Assembly (NCBI GenBank): GCA_036925085.1
Contig: JAUPFP010000008.1
Coordinates: forward strand, 1,895,957-1,959,956
From: Brachycybe producta
Taxonomy: Eukaryota > Arthropoda > Diplopoda > Playtdesmida > Andrognathidae
DNA: 64,000 nucleotides
Direction: 5' to 3'
A program made the translations under genes and the position numbers. Position 1 is the stretch's first letter. The number at the start of each line of letters is the position of its first letter. Positions 1 through 11,700 of this stretch are shown one piece after another. The notes beneath the pieces are model-generated. The model was given only the letters and a program-made list of their open reading frames with translations. It did no database searches and was not told where the DNA came from.

Positions 1-1300
1 AAAAGTAAAAGAAGAAAAAAAAAATCAAGAACACCAAAAAAAAAAAAAAAAAAGATGTTAGTGCAAACATAATTTATATTTAGTATCATTTAAATGATCC
101 TAGAAAACAAACAATTCGTTATATTTTTGTTGGGTTTGTTCTATACACACAATAAGTTATATATTTTTTTGAAGTCATATCTTACCATGTTGAATTAAAG
201 ATGAGTATTTGATGCTTTTTTTCACACAAAACACAACGCACACAACCAGAGAGAAAAGTGGAAACTAAAGTGACTGCAAAGTCAGAGTTGAGTGAAGTTG
301 AAATTGCTCTCCCACGTTATTTTTTTTTGTCCTAGTTCTGGATTCTGTAATTCAACAACTCCCAGAATTCCAGTTGTTTATGTATTTTCTACAAGTGAAA
401 ATGTGGCCAACCATTTTTGGCAATTGCAATTGGAGAAAACATTTAGTTTCTCTCCTCCTTCTCTTTTTTTTTTCACAACATAAAAAAAAATTGTTAAGAA
501 AAAGAGAGAAATAAGCTTTGATAATAAGTGGGGGTGTCATTTGTAGACTTGAAGAACTTTCGGTTAAGTTTAGTTTTGGTTACTTTTGTTATCACTTATT
601 CTATTAGAGATCATGTGAAAATCTTTAACAATGTTACTAAATAATTCTTTCAAAAAAAATCAGAATTTGCCTTATTGGCTTTATTTATTAGGAATTTTTT
701 TATTATAAATTTCTGTAGTTTTTTTAAAGTTTTGTTATATTTGTGATGTTTAGTATAAATTATGACAAAACAAATTTGGATTTTTTTTTTGTTTAAAAAC
801 ATTTATTGAAGAAGGATGATTAATTTTTCGAATTTTACACATTGTTTGAAAGCAAAATAACACTGAAACCTAAACTGAAAAAAATTAGAAATTTTTTATA
901 GATATGAATTTGATTCTACTTTGAAAAAAATGTTAAAGAAAAGAAACAATAATTCTGGATGCTTTCTTTTTTATCCAATATAGTCCAACCGATTCTTTTG
1001 TTAGATTTGTGTCGTGGCCATGGGATGGATTGATGGACATAGATTCTTTTTTTCAAAGAATATTTGGCTATGGACCAAAATAAAAAGAGAAAAGAAAAAA
1101 TCAGTGGTAGTAAATTTGTAATCTTTCAACTTGAAGAAGAAGAAGAAGAGTGTCTTTGAGTCGATTCTCGAAATAGTCCCCCTTCTAGATATTTATGAGA
1201 CAAATTCCTTCGAATCTTTTTTTCTTCTTCTGAAACATGACAAAAAAAAATTGTTTTAAACATTTTTAAATAATTTACCTTGATTTTTTTAAATTATTAT
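1..1300. other. AT-rich stretch with no gene seen
   Basis: This stretch lies downstream of the myosin light chain gene, which is on the minus strand. It is AT-rich with many A and T runs and GAA/TTC tracts. The reading frames here are short and match nothing recognisable. Part of it is probably the 3' untranslated region of the light chain, but I could not assign a poly(A) signal. Confidence 0.5.
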
Positions 1301-2504
1301 TTATGCAGCTCCTTCTTCTTCGTCTTCAACACCCTTCGTCAAAATGTTTGCGAATTTTTTCAGATCGATTAAACCGGTGTCGTCAATCGGTGCCTGATCG
1401 AAAGCATCGTCTACCTATGATGAAATAGAACCATTGGTCAGTATTTGAACCTATTTCGATAGTTTACTTTTTAGTAGAAAAATTCAATAAATTTTTCTCT
1501 CGAAAAGTAAAAACTTTTTTTTCTTCTTCAATTTCTGAACACATAATTAAAAGAAATGATTGGTTTTTTTTTCTAACCTCACTAGCTTTGAATTTCTCTC
1601 CCCAAGTCATTAAGTCGTGTTTTAACCTAATAAAAAAAATTCCGTTCGTTTCAGACAAATGATAAGACTTTGATTTTAATGAAACATACTTATCCGAAGC
1701 ACATTTTCCACCACCGTCGTCATACTGAGCAAAAGCACTGTTAATTACATCCTCCTCGTCGGTTCCTAAATAGAAGCAATCAGGTGAGAAAAAAAAAACA
1801 TTTTAAAAGCTGTAAATGATTCCATTTTAGCGAACCAGAAATACGATCTCCAAAGATGGTTAAGAACATGGTGAAGTTGATTGGCCCCGGAGCTTCTCCC
1901 AACATCTCATCCAAATCCTTATCATTTGCCAGTTTTCCCAAGACATCGAAAGTGGACCTCAAGTCGTTCTTATCCAGAATTCCATCCTTGTTTGCATCCA
2001 TCAGTTGAAAAGCCTAAATAGTATTTTTTTAAAAAAAACGTTCATTAAAAATCAGTAAGGAAACAAAAAGGTTGTAAAGTTTCTTACTTCTTTAAATTCT
2101 TGAACCTGTCTTTGAGAAAACATGCTGAACACACTGGAGCCAGCTCGTTTTGCTTTTTTCGAAGAACTTTTCTTGGTTTCTGCAGGTGCAGGTGTCGGAG
2201 CCGGTGCCTCTTCCACTGGAGCTGGAGCCTCATCCTCCTTCTTCTTCTTCGTTTTTTTTACCTTCTTGTCGTCAGCCTATAATACGAAGAACAATATTTT
2301 TTTAAAAAAAAAACCCAGTGCAATGATATCGACAGAAGTTTTCTTAAAAGCACCCCCTGATGGTTTGCTTTTATAGTAGTGCATAACATCCTTTTTTTTT
2401 TTTTTTGCATAATTTGAAGTTAAAATAAGAAAACTTTTTCTATTCAGGTAAAAAAAAGACACCGAAATTAACATTGAACTTATATCCTTATATCCACTCA
2501 CCAT
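1301..2504 (-). CDS. Mlc2: Myosin regulatory light chain, muscle type (MLC2)
   Basis: EF-hand light chain that binds the neck of myosin II heavy chain and regulates muscle contraction. Six coding exons on the minus strand: 2504-2502 (ATG only), 2276-2088, 2013-1836, 1765-1690, 1626-1578 and 1414-1301. They join in frame to 202 residues. The N-terminal ~55 residues are rich in Lys, Ala, Pro and Glu, as in arthropod Mlc2, and are followed by SSVFSMFSQRQVQEFKEAF. The only complete calcium loop is DANKDGILDKND; the later EF-hands are degenerate, as is usual for this family. EAPGPINFT and MTWGEKF are family landmarks. The usual phosphorylated Ser region lies just before FSMF. The first coding exon carries only the start codon, with a GTGAGT donor directly after ATG. 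Family identification is firm; the single-codon exon rests on a good donor and frame. Confidence 0.93.
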
Positions 2505-2700
2505 TGAATGTATTGGTGTGAAATAGCAAGAAAGTAAGAGTGAGTGAGAGAGAGAGAGAAAGTTTGAGTGATGTGAGGTCTGTATTCAAACCGACACTGA
2601 TCTTTTGTAGTGTCCTCCACTCAGTTATCAAACCTTTGTTCAGGATTCCCAGTGTTCTAAGCGCGACCTAAGTTATATAAATATTACTTTTGGTCCCTTT
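2505..2700 (-). promoter_or_regulatory. Putative 5' UTR and promoter of the myosin light chain
   Basis: Sequence upstream of the light chain start codon on the minus strand. It contains a GA-rich tract near 2540-2562 and a TATA-like stretch (ATATTTATATAA on the minus strand, near 2672-2685) that could serve as a core promoter. The transcription start is inferred, not seen. Confidence 0.3.
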
Positions 2701-3946
2701 TTTATTTTTTAACCCACCACCCTAATTCTTCTTACTACCCTAATATAGCTTATAGCTCAAGGCGGTATAAGTTATTAGTGGGCCAACATACACACAAATA
2801 CATGTATATACATACAGATAATGGGGGGGGGGGGGGTAAATTCAGGGATTGAGGAGGAAACTTCTTATTCTTTTTTTTTTTAAGTTCCTAAAGAATTAAA
2901 CAACTATAGGGTGAAAGGGATAATGATGATGTCTTGTCTGCTAAGTTGCTGCTGTTGCTGCTGCTTTTACTTCTGCTTTTCTTAATGTATATTACAATTT
3001 TGGATATGTTTTGTTTCTGTTCCAATAGATTATTTTTGGTAGTTCGAACGTTGAAAAAAACTATTTATAAAGCTATGGATTGCCAACTAACTTAACTAAC
3101 TTGCAATATTAGAAACTTTCTAATAAAGAGAAAATATATTTTTTTTTTCAGGAAACAAGAAGACTTATTATTAAATTAGACAATTCGTCAAAGTGGATTG
3201 ATTTTTGTTTTTATATAAAAAAAACATTTCTAAAATATGCAAATAAAAAAAAAGAAATCAAATCAAATTCTAGTTAGTCTACATTTCAGAAGCAACATTA
3301 CAAAGCAATTTAATTGGTTTTAGAAACTAGAAGAGTAAAGTAATCGTATAAGTGAATTTTTATGTTGTTATCTTAAAAAATAAACTTTTTAAAGGTATTT
3401 TAAATGCTTCGTTTTTGTTTTTAATTTCAAGCTGGGCCAAAAAAATGAAGAAAAAAAAATTAATTATTTTAAGATATCAACATAAATCATTTACTCTTCT
3501 AGTTTCATGAACTTCATATCACTGCTGAATAAATCGGAATGTGCAGTGCATCTTTATGCAAATAACAATTTAGAGATGTGCAATTTGTTTTATACAAGTA
3601 GAAAATAAATCCCCCCAAAATGCAAAATATCTAAGAAATATGTTTTTTTCATGAAAATAAAAATTTATATTATTTAGAAAAAAAGTTAAAAAAAAAATAA
3701 CTGAAGCAATTTCTATACATTAGTTGCAATCATCTAAAAGTAATAACAGAAATAATGTCCTGTTTAAGAAAGCCTTTGTAAATTTTTTTTCTGACCAAGA
3801 ACTGGTTTTTTAAATAAGTGACATTATGAGGCTTTATGCACATTTCTAAAAACAAGGGATTCAAGGAACCCTATAGACCTCCATTGCTTTAATATTGGTC
3901 TATGCGCACATGTGTTTGCACTTGTACACGTGCGCGCATGTGTACG

Positions 3947-4013
3947 CACAAAATCGGGGTTCCGGACACACACACACACACACACAGACATCCTTTTTTG
4001 CCCCTTTTCTTGC
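3947..4013. repeat. Dispersed repeat module, copy 1
   Basis: Contains GGGTTCCGGACACACAC followed by a CA microsatellite and CATCCTTTTTTGCCCCTTTT. Nearly the same module occurs at 5448-5505, so this is a repeated unit rather than a chance microsatellite. The origin (retroposon tail or DNA element) cannot be told from two copies. Confidence 0.6.
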
Positions 4014-5447
4014 ATGATCCTATATACCTCCATTGCTCTAAAGAGCAATGAGCAAAGAGGTTGCCCAAAAATCTATTAAGCTTTACATTTTGTCTGATAA
4101 GAAAAATGTTAGCGAAAGTTTTCGAAAGTTTAAAACAAACTTTTGAGCACTTTTGTTAAAATCCCTTTTTTGCCAGACAAAATGACTCAAGCCAAACTTT
4201 TTGGTTTACTATTCTGATGTCACAAGCTCAAGTTACAGTGCAGCAAGTCAACTGTAGACCACTACAACTGGATTAGGTTAAAATTAACGAATAGAAAAAA
4301 TGCAAAAAAAAAAAAATGTACACAGCATGAATGAACCATACATCGAGTCTAGATCCTTCTGACTTGAGATCTCTATTGCAACACTTGAGCCTCTCACATA
4401 CATCAAGATACCATTCCAAGTTTCCAACATCCAGTGTCATTATGAATGTTGATTACTCAAATATGGGCCAATTGGACCTCTTTTCTAGAACCTAGAGTCA
4501 CCTCGTTTGTGCTCTATGGTAGGAACCACCACTATGAAGAGGAAACAAATCCCATCAAGGATCCCGTCACACGCCCCCCTTTCTGACACAAATTAATTAC
4601 ATAGGAACGTGGTATATACCTACCAGACTAACACTATGAACTAGCCATGTGCAGTTTCTGTGGTCAGAGCCACATTCTTAGATATACGAGAGAGAGCACT
4701 CCCCACACATGCTAGAACACAGAGCACACAAATGAGCAAAGCTGTGTATCTGATTTACTGATGTACCTACATTAGTATTTATACTGTCACTTTAGAAAGT
4801 ACACAAAGCATGTGGTGAATGAAACACCAAGAGGTTGCATTAATTAATGACTTTCAAAATTCAGTTTTAGGAAAGGACTCATCTTATTTTGACTCATCTC
4901 ATTTATTTTGAAAGATATCAACATGAAAATACACAAAAGTCTAGTTTCTAAAATACATTCAATACTTTCAAGTATTTTGTTCTTGAAAGACAAGAATAAT
5001 CAAGAGTTTGATATATACTCATCTGTTTATGAACTATTTTCTTATTGTTTTTTTTTTAAATGAACTTATTTCATTGACACAGTAATGTGACAACGTTTTA
5101 GTGCTAATTAGTATTTATTTTTTGAACTGGAAAGAGAAAAAATCTCGATTTTTTTTTTAAAATTACGTTTTTAAAAAAAAGAAATTTTTTTTCAAGTTTC
5201 ATCGTCAGAATGTGTACATCATTTTAGGTCTGATGACATTTTATTGTAGGTGGCCCCGTTTTCGAGTTGTTCGACCCACAAAAAAATTTGACCAAAAACT
5301 CAAAATTTGTTTCTAAAAAATTCATAAAAAATAACCCCTGGGTAAAAGTTTCTAATTTTTTGTCAGGAGCATCATATTGACCCACGGAAGCAAATAAAAA
5401 ATACTGCATGTCTTTATCTCATTCCGTTCTTGAGTTGTTCGACCCAC

Positions 5448-5505
5448 TAAATCGGGTTCCGGACACATACACACACACACATCCTTTTTTGCCCCTTTTC
5501 TTGCC
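5448..5505. repeat. Dispersed repeat module, copy 2
   Basis: Second copy of the module at 3947-4013: ATCGGGTTCCGGACACA, a CA tract, then CATCCTTTTTTGCCCCTTTT. It is preceded by GAGTTGTTCGACCCAC, which also occurs alone near 5264-5280. Confidence 0.6.
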
Positions 5506-5599
5506 AAAAACAATGCAATTTGCTCGTTTCATGCATTTTTAATTTTAATTAAATTTGTTATTATTACATCAATGACACTCATGTTGGCAGGGCGTGTAG

Positions 5600-6460
5600 T
5601 AAGTGCAATTTATTATAGTTTTAAAATTTTATGTTAAAACATTTTTATTTCAAAGCGCCGTTGTAGACGTAGTTTTTTTTATTCATAGTAAGATGGCAGC
5701 ACCTTTTAGAGCGATTGTGACTGATTAACATCTTATGAACGCGGCCATGTCAGTGGCATATTTATTTTCCTAAATTAATAATCATGAGTTGCAACTTGCG
5801 CGCCTCTTGCGGCAATTAGAGTGTACTATTGGCGTAACGTTCAAAATGCACCGCAGTACCACTAACATGGTTGCCACTAATTTATCACAAACAAGATGGT
5901 CGTAAATTAGCAGACGATCTTTCCGATCATCATCGATAATGACCATTGAATTGATACATCGATATTATCTTAAACACAACTACATCGATATTCACTTCAA
6001 GAGTTTCGTAATTATTTTTTTTTCGCGCCATTTTAGTCCATTCATTCAAAAAGCCAAATGACATTGATTAATGGAGTTCTTGACCTTTGATCACGTGATC
6101 TGATTCAACTCTTCCTTTTTAATGTCTTGTTATTTTTTTTTAATACTATTATTTTTTTTTTATATATAGATCGTCCCACGACGACGCAGAAAATGAAGAC
6201 AACTCATTTGTTATTGTAATGAATTGCACAGATTTATTATTTATTGGTTAGTCACGGTTTTTGCGAGGGCGCGGGCGCACGCGCGCACACAAGTTCCCAT
6301 TTCCTGTACAAAGTGGATTCGTAAGTAAGTTAAGCTAAATGTAAACAATTATGTCTATTGTTTTCATTTATTTGTTTATTTGTTATGATGATGATGATGA
6401 CTGCTCTGGTTAGAATTAATAATAAGCTCGTCTGTCTTAACATCAACACAAAGAAGGAGG
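5600..6460. promoter_or_regulatory. Promoter-like region without an assigned gene
   Basis: Compared with its surroundings this stretch is richer in CpG and in promoter-type words: AAGATGGCAGC and CAAGATGG (YY1-like), three copies of CATCGATA within about 60 bp near 5928-5992, CGCGCC, TCACGTGATC and a GCGCGGGCGCACGCGCGC tract near 6270. No coding exon with a recognisable product follows. It could be an orphan promoter, a non-coding RNA start or a 5' exon of a gene outside the window. This is inference. Confidence 0.25.
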
Positions 6461-6983
6461 TGAGTGATTGGTGCATATGGTGATGGTTCACTTGTTTTTT
6501 TATTTTTTTTTATTATTGAAGGGCCCGTTGGCCCCTACAGATATATTATATATTATTTTATATATATAATATCCCAGGTCTGTGTGTGTGTGTGTGTGGA
6601 GTAACAACTGTACAAAACCATTGAAGCACGTCGGAATTTATATAAATTTGAATAGGCCTAAATGAACCGGTTTTTTTTTCTCAAGGTCAACTATATGTTG
6701 AACTCTTCCTTTGGAAAGTGTAGAAGGGGTGGGAGAGAGAAAAGTGGGAGGGGGTGGGAGGAAAGGGTTGGAAAGTGTAGAAGAGGGAGAGAGAGAGAAA
6801 AGTGGGAGGGGGTGACTGAAATTGAAATGAAAGGAGTAAAAAAAAAAGGAAAAAACGACGAGTAAGAAAAAAAGAACAAACGACGCGCATGCGCACACCA
6901 GAGAAAATGAAAAACTCATTTTTTCTTTCAAATATAAAAAGGGGCGGGGATAATAGTAGCAAAATTAAACGACAGTTTATCAT

Positions 6984-7120
6984 GGGCAATTGTGCCCAGC
7001 ATTAGAATTTCTTTTGCTCAGCCCTTTTATGAACGTCATCGATTTCTAATTGGTTTGTTACTTGGTCTGACGTCATAAAAGGACGGAGGAAAAGAAATTC
7101 TAATGCAGGGTACAATTGCC
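6984..7120. mobile_element. Short inverted-repeat element (MITE-like)
   Basis: About 137 bp with arms of roughly 55 bp that are reverse complements of each other with few mismatches. The left arm begins GGGCAATTGTGCCC and continues through ATTAGAATTTCTTTT; the right arm ends with AAAAGAAATTCTAATGC and GGGTACAATTGCC. A TGACGTCA lies near the inner end of the right arm. I could not define a target duplication, so the superfamily is open. Confidence 0.7.
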
Positions 7121-8975
7121 TGTGAATTTTGCTCCCGTCATTTATGACGGGTTACCCCACTAGTATATACAGTATATATATTAGAAAGGAATGGACCCAA
7201 CGATTGCTCTTTACATTTGAAAGCCTTTTTCTTTGATGCGTTTCAAATGCTTGACAGTTAAAAAAAAAAAAAAAGGTCGGTCGGTGCCTCAGTGATGGAA
7301 GGAAGGGTCTCAATTCGAATGACGGAACTTCTTATTATTCGTAATATTTCATTCATGAATAAGTTGCTTTTTTTTCACTCCCCTTTTTCTTCTCTCTTCG
7401 CGTCATCATCTTTTATCTCTTTTCATCGGATTGAAGCGAGAGAGGGAGAGAGAGAGAAGAAAAACGCACGTGCTCCTTCCTTCCTCAAGTCTACTTCTTC
7501 TTAACACGTGTTTCCACCCCTTCCACCAATAATTCCCCTCCTTCTCCTCTTTACCCATCCTCTTCCACTCCTTTCTCATCCTTCGTTACCATGGTAACGA
7601 AGAAAGATACTCAAAAGCAAAGGCATAATTTGACTGCGCACGTGCAATCCCGTGTTCTACTGTGACTGTTCAATAAAAAATTTTATAATGGAATATATTA
7701 TGCAAAAAAAACACATTGATTATAAAGCGAACTAGTGTACTTTGTGTTGAAAATTAAGGCCCAGCCAGTCGTGCCCACAAAACTTTACAGTCAACCACCA
7801 AACCCATATGAAACTCATGGGGCTGGGTTGTTTGTAATAAGCCCTCATGAGGCTCACAAAACCTATGTAGTTTATCAATTAAGAATGCAAGTAGATAATT
7901 TATTTTGTCCGTGTAGCGTTAGATGGCGCTACTAGCCCTCCTTCCATAGAAATGTACTAACACTTCAACTCTTGACTCACTTTCCTTTATTTTTCACGTG
8001 GGAAACTTTTAATTGCGTCATCGCTATTTCTCTACACGTGTTCTCTCTCTTCACTTATAACATGTTCTGGGGGTAAGTTTGTCACGTGCTGATAATTGAG
8101 GTTGTTTTGGGCGCTTTTTGAGAGCTAAAAGGCTGCATTCGATTTCAACTAATTGGCGACGAGTGTAGTTTGCCACCTATGGAGGTTGCAGGCGCCATCT
8201 ACCTTCCATTTACACAAGTATTTTTTTTCTATGGAGCCCTCTCAATTTGCGAAACTTGGCCCACCGGTCCATGAGGTCTATAAACTACAGAGCTATTGAT
8301 GCAGATTGAAACTTCATGTTAGATTAAAAAATTAAACAGGATTAAATGGTATTTAATTCATTCAACATAATTTCATTCATATCCACATAAAAGGAACCTA
8401 CCGTCGAAATAACCGAGTGTTGCTAATTTTTAGTAGTAATTCGTTAATTTGAAACAGAATCAAATAAATGTAAAACTCGTACATTAAATAATTCCACATG
8501 CAAAAAAAAAAAAGGGATTGGATATGACGGGCACTACCGTATAGGGATATACCATGTGTTATATCAGGGTTGAAGATGTGTGTTGGTTGCTATTTTGAGA
8601 GCCTAATTCATCAGCTGGGTTTGTCGTTTGACAGGTGCCTGGACAGAACGAACTCCAGGTTCCCCCTCCCCTTGAAAAAACACTCACCCTCTTGAAACCC
8701 ACCATTACCCCAAGTTCCCAACCCCTCATGTTTTAAAGGGAACGACAACGAGGGGTTTTTTTGTAAAAAAAAAAAATGTAAAAAAAACCATCCTCGACTT
8801 TCTTCCCCTTATCGTATTTACCCCCTCAAGATGTTGATGATGATCATCGTTATTACCCTTGAACTATGGGAAAAGAAAGAGGGAATCTCTGAAATTATTG
8901 TTGTTGTTGTCCATTTGTCAACGTTTTTCATTGCTGTCTCTTTTTTCTTCTTCTTTTGATTCTTATTGTTATCAA
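7121..8975. other. Intergenic, no gene seen
   Basis: AT-rich with pyrimidine tracts (7370-7580) and several E-box-like CACGTG words (7505, 7996, 8034, 8083). Weak inverted similarity exists between TAGATGGCGC near 7920 and GCGCCATCTA near 8190. No coding exon is supported. Confidence 0.4.
7581..7602. promoter_or_regulatory. Perfect palindrome containing an RFX X-box
   Basis: A 22-bp perfect palindrome centred on GTTACCATGGTAAC, which fits the RFX transcription factor X-box consensus (GTTRCC, short spacer, GGYAAC). Cis-acting use is inference; no start of a recognised gene is adjacent. Confidence 0.5.
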
Positions 8976-9266
8976 TAGAAGCACGGATTTTTATGCAATA
9001 TGAAGTAAATCTTTCTCAATATGTGGCCCAAGTGCCAACTATAATGTAATCATCATCATCATTAGAGCAACTGTAATTATGCTGTTTTATAAATTAAAAA
9101 AGGCTGGTTAGAGACTAATGTCTGGTTACTAGCACTTTTCAACTAGAGTTGTAGCCTCTAACCAGTGTTTTTGTTTGGAGGAAAAACAAACAAAATTGTT
9201 GAACTTGGCTCTTGAGCCACAGATTGAGAAACATTTCCTTGATATTTCATAAAAATCCGAACCCTA
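8976..9266. mobile_element. hAT-like MITE, family M1, copy 1
   Basis: A 291-bp inverted-repeat element. The left end is TAGAAGCACGGATTTTTATG and the right end reads AAAAATCCGAACCCTA. The flanks are identical 8-bp words GTTATCAA (8968-8975 and 9267-9274), as expected for a hAT-type target duplication. Inside is a second inverted pair built on CTGGTTAGAG and CTCTAACCAG. Related copies lie at 17883-18211 and 21469-21717. No coding capacity. Confidence 0.85.
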
Positions 9267-9274
9267 GTTATCAA

Positions 9275-10091
9275 AAAAGAAGAAGACGAAGAAAAGATTG
9301 TTACACCTTATCATCGGACCCTTATAGAGCTTCAGGGCCTGACTGGGTGTGTGAGGGTTTTTGAGAGGGTGCTAGTTTTTGCACGTGCTGACTTTTGGCC
9401 CAGATGTTGAAGTTGGCCCACACCCAAATTTGTGGTACGATATGTTGGTTGCTTTTTTTTTCTCCCCTTCCCCCCTCTCCCCCCGAAATTATTCTTAATT
9501 ACACATGTAATAAAACAATTTTACATGTATATTGAAGATACAACATAACATGTGTATAGTTGCTACTTTATTTCAAATTCAGCACTGATCAGTGAATTTT
9601 ACTTTAGGGTTTTAATTACCATAAGTCCATAATATTCTGCCTCTGTGCAATTTCGAGAAAGGGAGGAAGGGGGCGGGGGGGGGGGCGAAGGTAAAAAACG
9701 AGACGTTTTAGCTCAGGATCGAAATGTTATTAAATTGTTAATTAATGTCTGCAGGAGGAGAATTATTATTATTTTTTATAATGTTGAAAGTTTTAAAACA
9801 TATGTGTATTGTCTAGGGCCCCTCAAGAAAAGGGCTGTGACCTCATGAATTGGGATTGAAGTGAGTCAAGTGGGCAAGTAGTTAACAGTTAGTTACCAAT
9901 TATACCTCAGAGAGGAGGGAATAGAGAGAGAGAGAACAGGATGAAACCCCTTAGTGTCATTTATATGTCTTTGTATATATTATATATAATGTATATTATG
10001 AAGAAGAAAAAAAAAGGGAAGAAACCGATATGGTAGAATGCAACAAACAGTGGTGTATTTTCAAATGAGGCTTCTTTTTTAGCTCCTTTTA

Positions 10092-10150
<59 letters not shown>

Positions 10151-11381
10151 AACTGGTTTGTTTTAGACCAGATGGTACATATTTTTTTTTAATGTTTATC
10201 ATTTCAAGAGTCAGTTTTAGTCTCATTTATATAAACAATATTAAACATATGCATTGATTCAGTCTCTTAATATTATTAAGACGTTATATGGCTTGTCTTG
10301 ACTTTCTTAAATCTTATCTGTCGTCGTCTCATTCAATTTGCATGAAGAAGCAATTTAATGTTTAATTTGAACAGTTGGTGACGTTAAAAAAAACTCTTGA
10401 ATCCATGTGTGTAAGTATACAGTCAATGGAATATTGTAAATGAACGTGTCAAAATAAATGATGCATTTTTAGGGTGGGTTTTTGTGGTTTTTTTTAAAAA
10501 AAAAAAAAAGGGTTGGCCCTTAAGGGGAAGAAGGTGGAGTTTCTTATGTTTACATTTTATTACTACTCCTGTTTTGACCTCAAATGGGGTCCTAATGGAT
10601 GCTATTGCTTGAACATTGCAATAATACCTCTCTCTCTATGTATACATACAACATATATTATAGGAGTGGTTGTGATGGTATTGGTGCCTATGGGGCCCAG
10701 TTTTTCAATGAATAAAGAAGACGCCAGTTGCCATTAATACTCAAGATTAAGATGCTAACATTTTTTTTTTTTTGGCTTCTTCTTCTCCTCTATGATTTTT
10801 TATCTTTTTTTAGTGTAAAAATATAGGCAGAAAGAACATTGAGGAGGAGGAGGATGGTGTTAAGAAAAATGCCACATGAATTTCATTTGCTGCAAATCTT
10901 TTTTTTTTTTTTTTTTTTTTTACAAAAATAAAAATGAAAAAAAAAAAACTTGTTCGTTTTTAAAATAACTCAATGAAATATGTATGAATCTTGTAAATAT
11001 CTTGTAATTGTTCTATAACTGGTAAGTTAGACGAGGAAATACGAGGTATCATTTTTTATAGCTGTGTTTTTATTTTTCTTTCCAAAAAAAAACTTTGCCA
11101 AAAATATTTTGAGCTTTTATAAAAGTTCTTTGACGTCATTTAACGTAAAATATATCTTTTTTTTTATGATGGACACCACAGGGTCAACTATAGAAGTAGT
11201 GGCACCAGACTACAGCCATTTTTTTTTAATGGAAGCTCCATGGAGGATGAAGTTCGTTATAAAAATTCTAAATGGGTGGGAATTATTTTGTAATTTTTTT
11301 TTTAGACAGAATGCACACAATAGCAAAAATAAAGAATTTTAAAGTCAACTTATTGAAAGGGGTTTAATTAAAGATTTATTT
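9275..11381. other. Intergenic with microsatellites
   Basis: No gene is supported. The stretch holds homopolymer runs and GA/CT tracts. ORF-like stretches near 10513-10737 and 11064-11342 show no domain or codon signature of a real protein. Confidence 0.4.
10094..10148. repeat. CT/TC dinucleotide microsatellite
   Basis: Uninterrupted TC repeat of about 27 units. Confidence 0.95.
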
Positions 11382-11389
11382 GAAACTAT

Positions 11390-11677
11390 GGGGCGACTGA
11401 ATAAGCGCCAAATTGAACAAACGCCAAACTGAATAAGCGCCAAATTTTTGGATTTTATTCAGTTTGGCGTTTCTTCCATTTCGCGCTTATTCAGTTTGGC
11501 GTTTGTTCCATTTGGCGCTTATTCAGTTTGGCGTTTGTTCCATTTGGCTTTTATTCAGTTTGGCGTTTGTTCCATTTGGCGTTTATTCAGTTTGGCGTTA
11601 GTTCAGATTGGCGCTTATTCAATTTGGCGTTTGTTCAATTTGCCGCTTGTTCAATTTGGCGCTTGATCAGCGCCACC
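11390..11677. mobile_element. hAT-like MITE filled with a 16-bp minisatellite
   Basis: A 288-bp element. The left end GGGGCGACTGAATAAGCGCC matches the complement of the right end GGCGCTTGATCAGCGCCACC. The flanks GAAACTAT (11382-11389) and GAAACTAA (11678-11685) are an 8-bp target duplication with one mismatch. The left arm has about four units in one orientation; the rest is a tandem array of 16-bp units (consensus TTCAGTTTGGCGTTTG / TTCCATTTGGCGCTTA) in the opposite orientation, so a transcript would fold back. The open frame at 11448-11666 is a by-product of the array (48 bp equals 16 codons), not a gene. Confidence 0.8.
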
Positions 11678-11700
11678 GAAACTAAATGAGTTAAACAAAG

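Larger units (their letters stand above)
2701..5600. other. Intergenic, AT-rich, with dispersed repeat copies
   Basis: No gene is supported here. The stretch holds a G run at 2823-2836, CA/TG-rich tracts near 3900-4000, and a diverged copy of a dispersed repeat at about 3540-3850 that resembles 14990-15290: both have the tract TGCAAATAAA-like, then a CTGACCAAGAACTGG-like or CTTGACCAAAACCTG-like motif, then TTTATGCA and ATTTCTAAAA. Confidence 0.4.

Noticed and set aside
6638-6989. Overlapping Ser/Pro/Phe-rich frames on the minus strand and a Gly/Arg/Lys frame on the plus strand
   Set aside because: Purine-rich low-complexity tract; no family similarity or splice signals.
7900-8260. Possible inverted-repeat element with GATGGCGC / GCGCCATC and CCATAG / CTATGG words
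   Set aside because: The matching words are short and interrupted; no termini or target duplication could be defined.
11448-11666. Frame with 16-residue repeats
   Set aside because: By-product of the 16-bp minisatellite inside a MITE.
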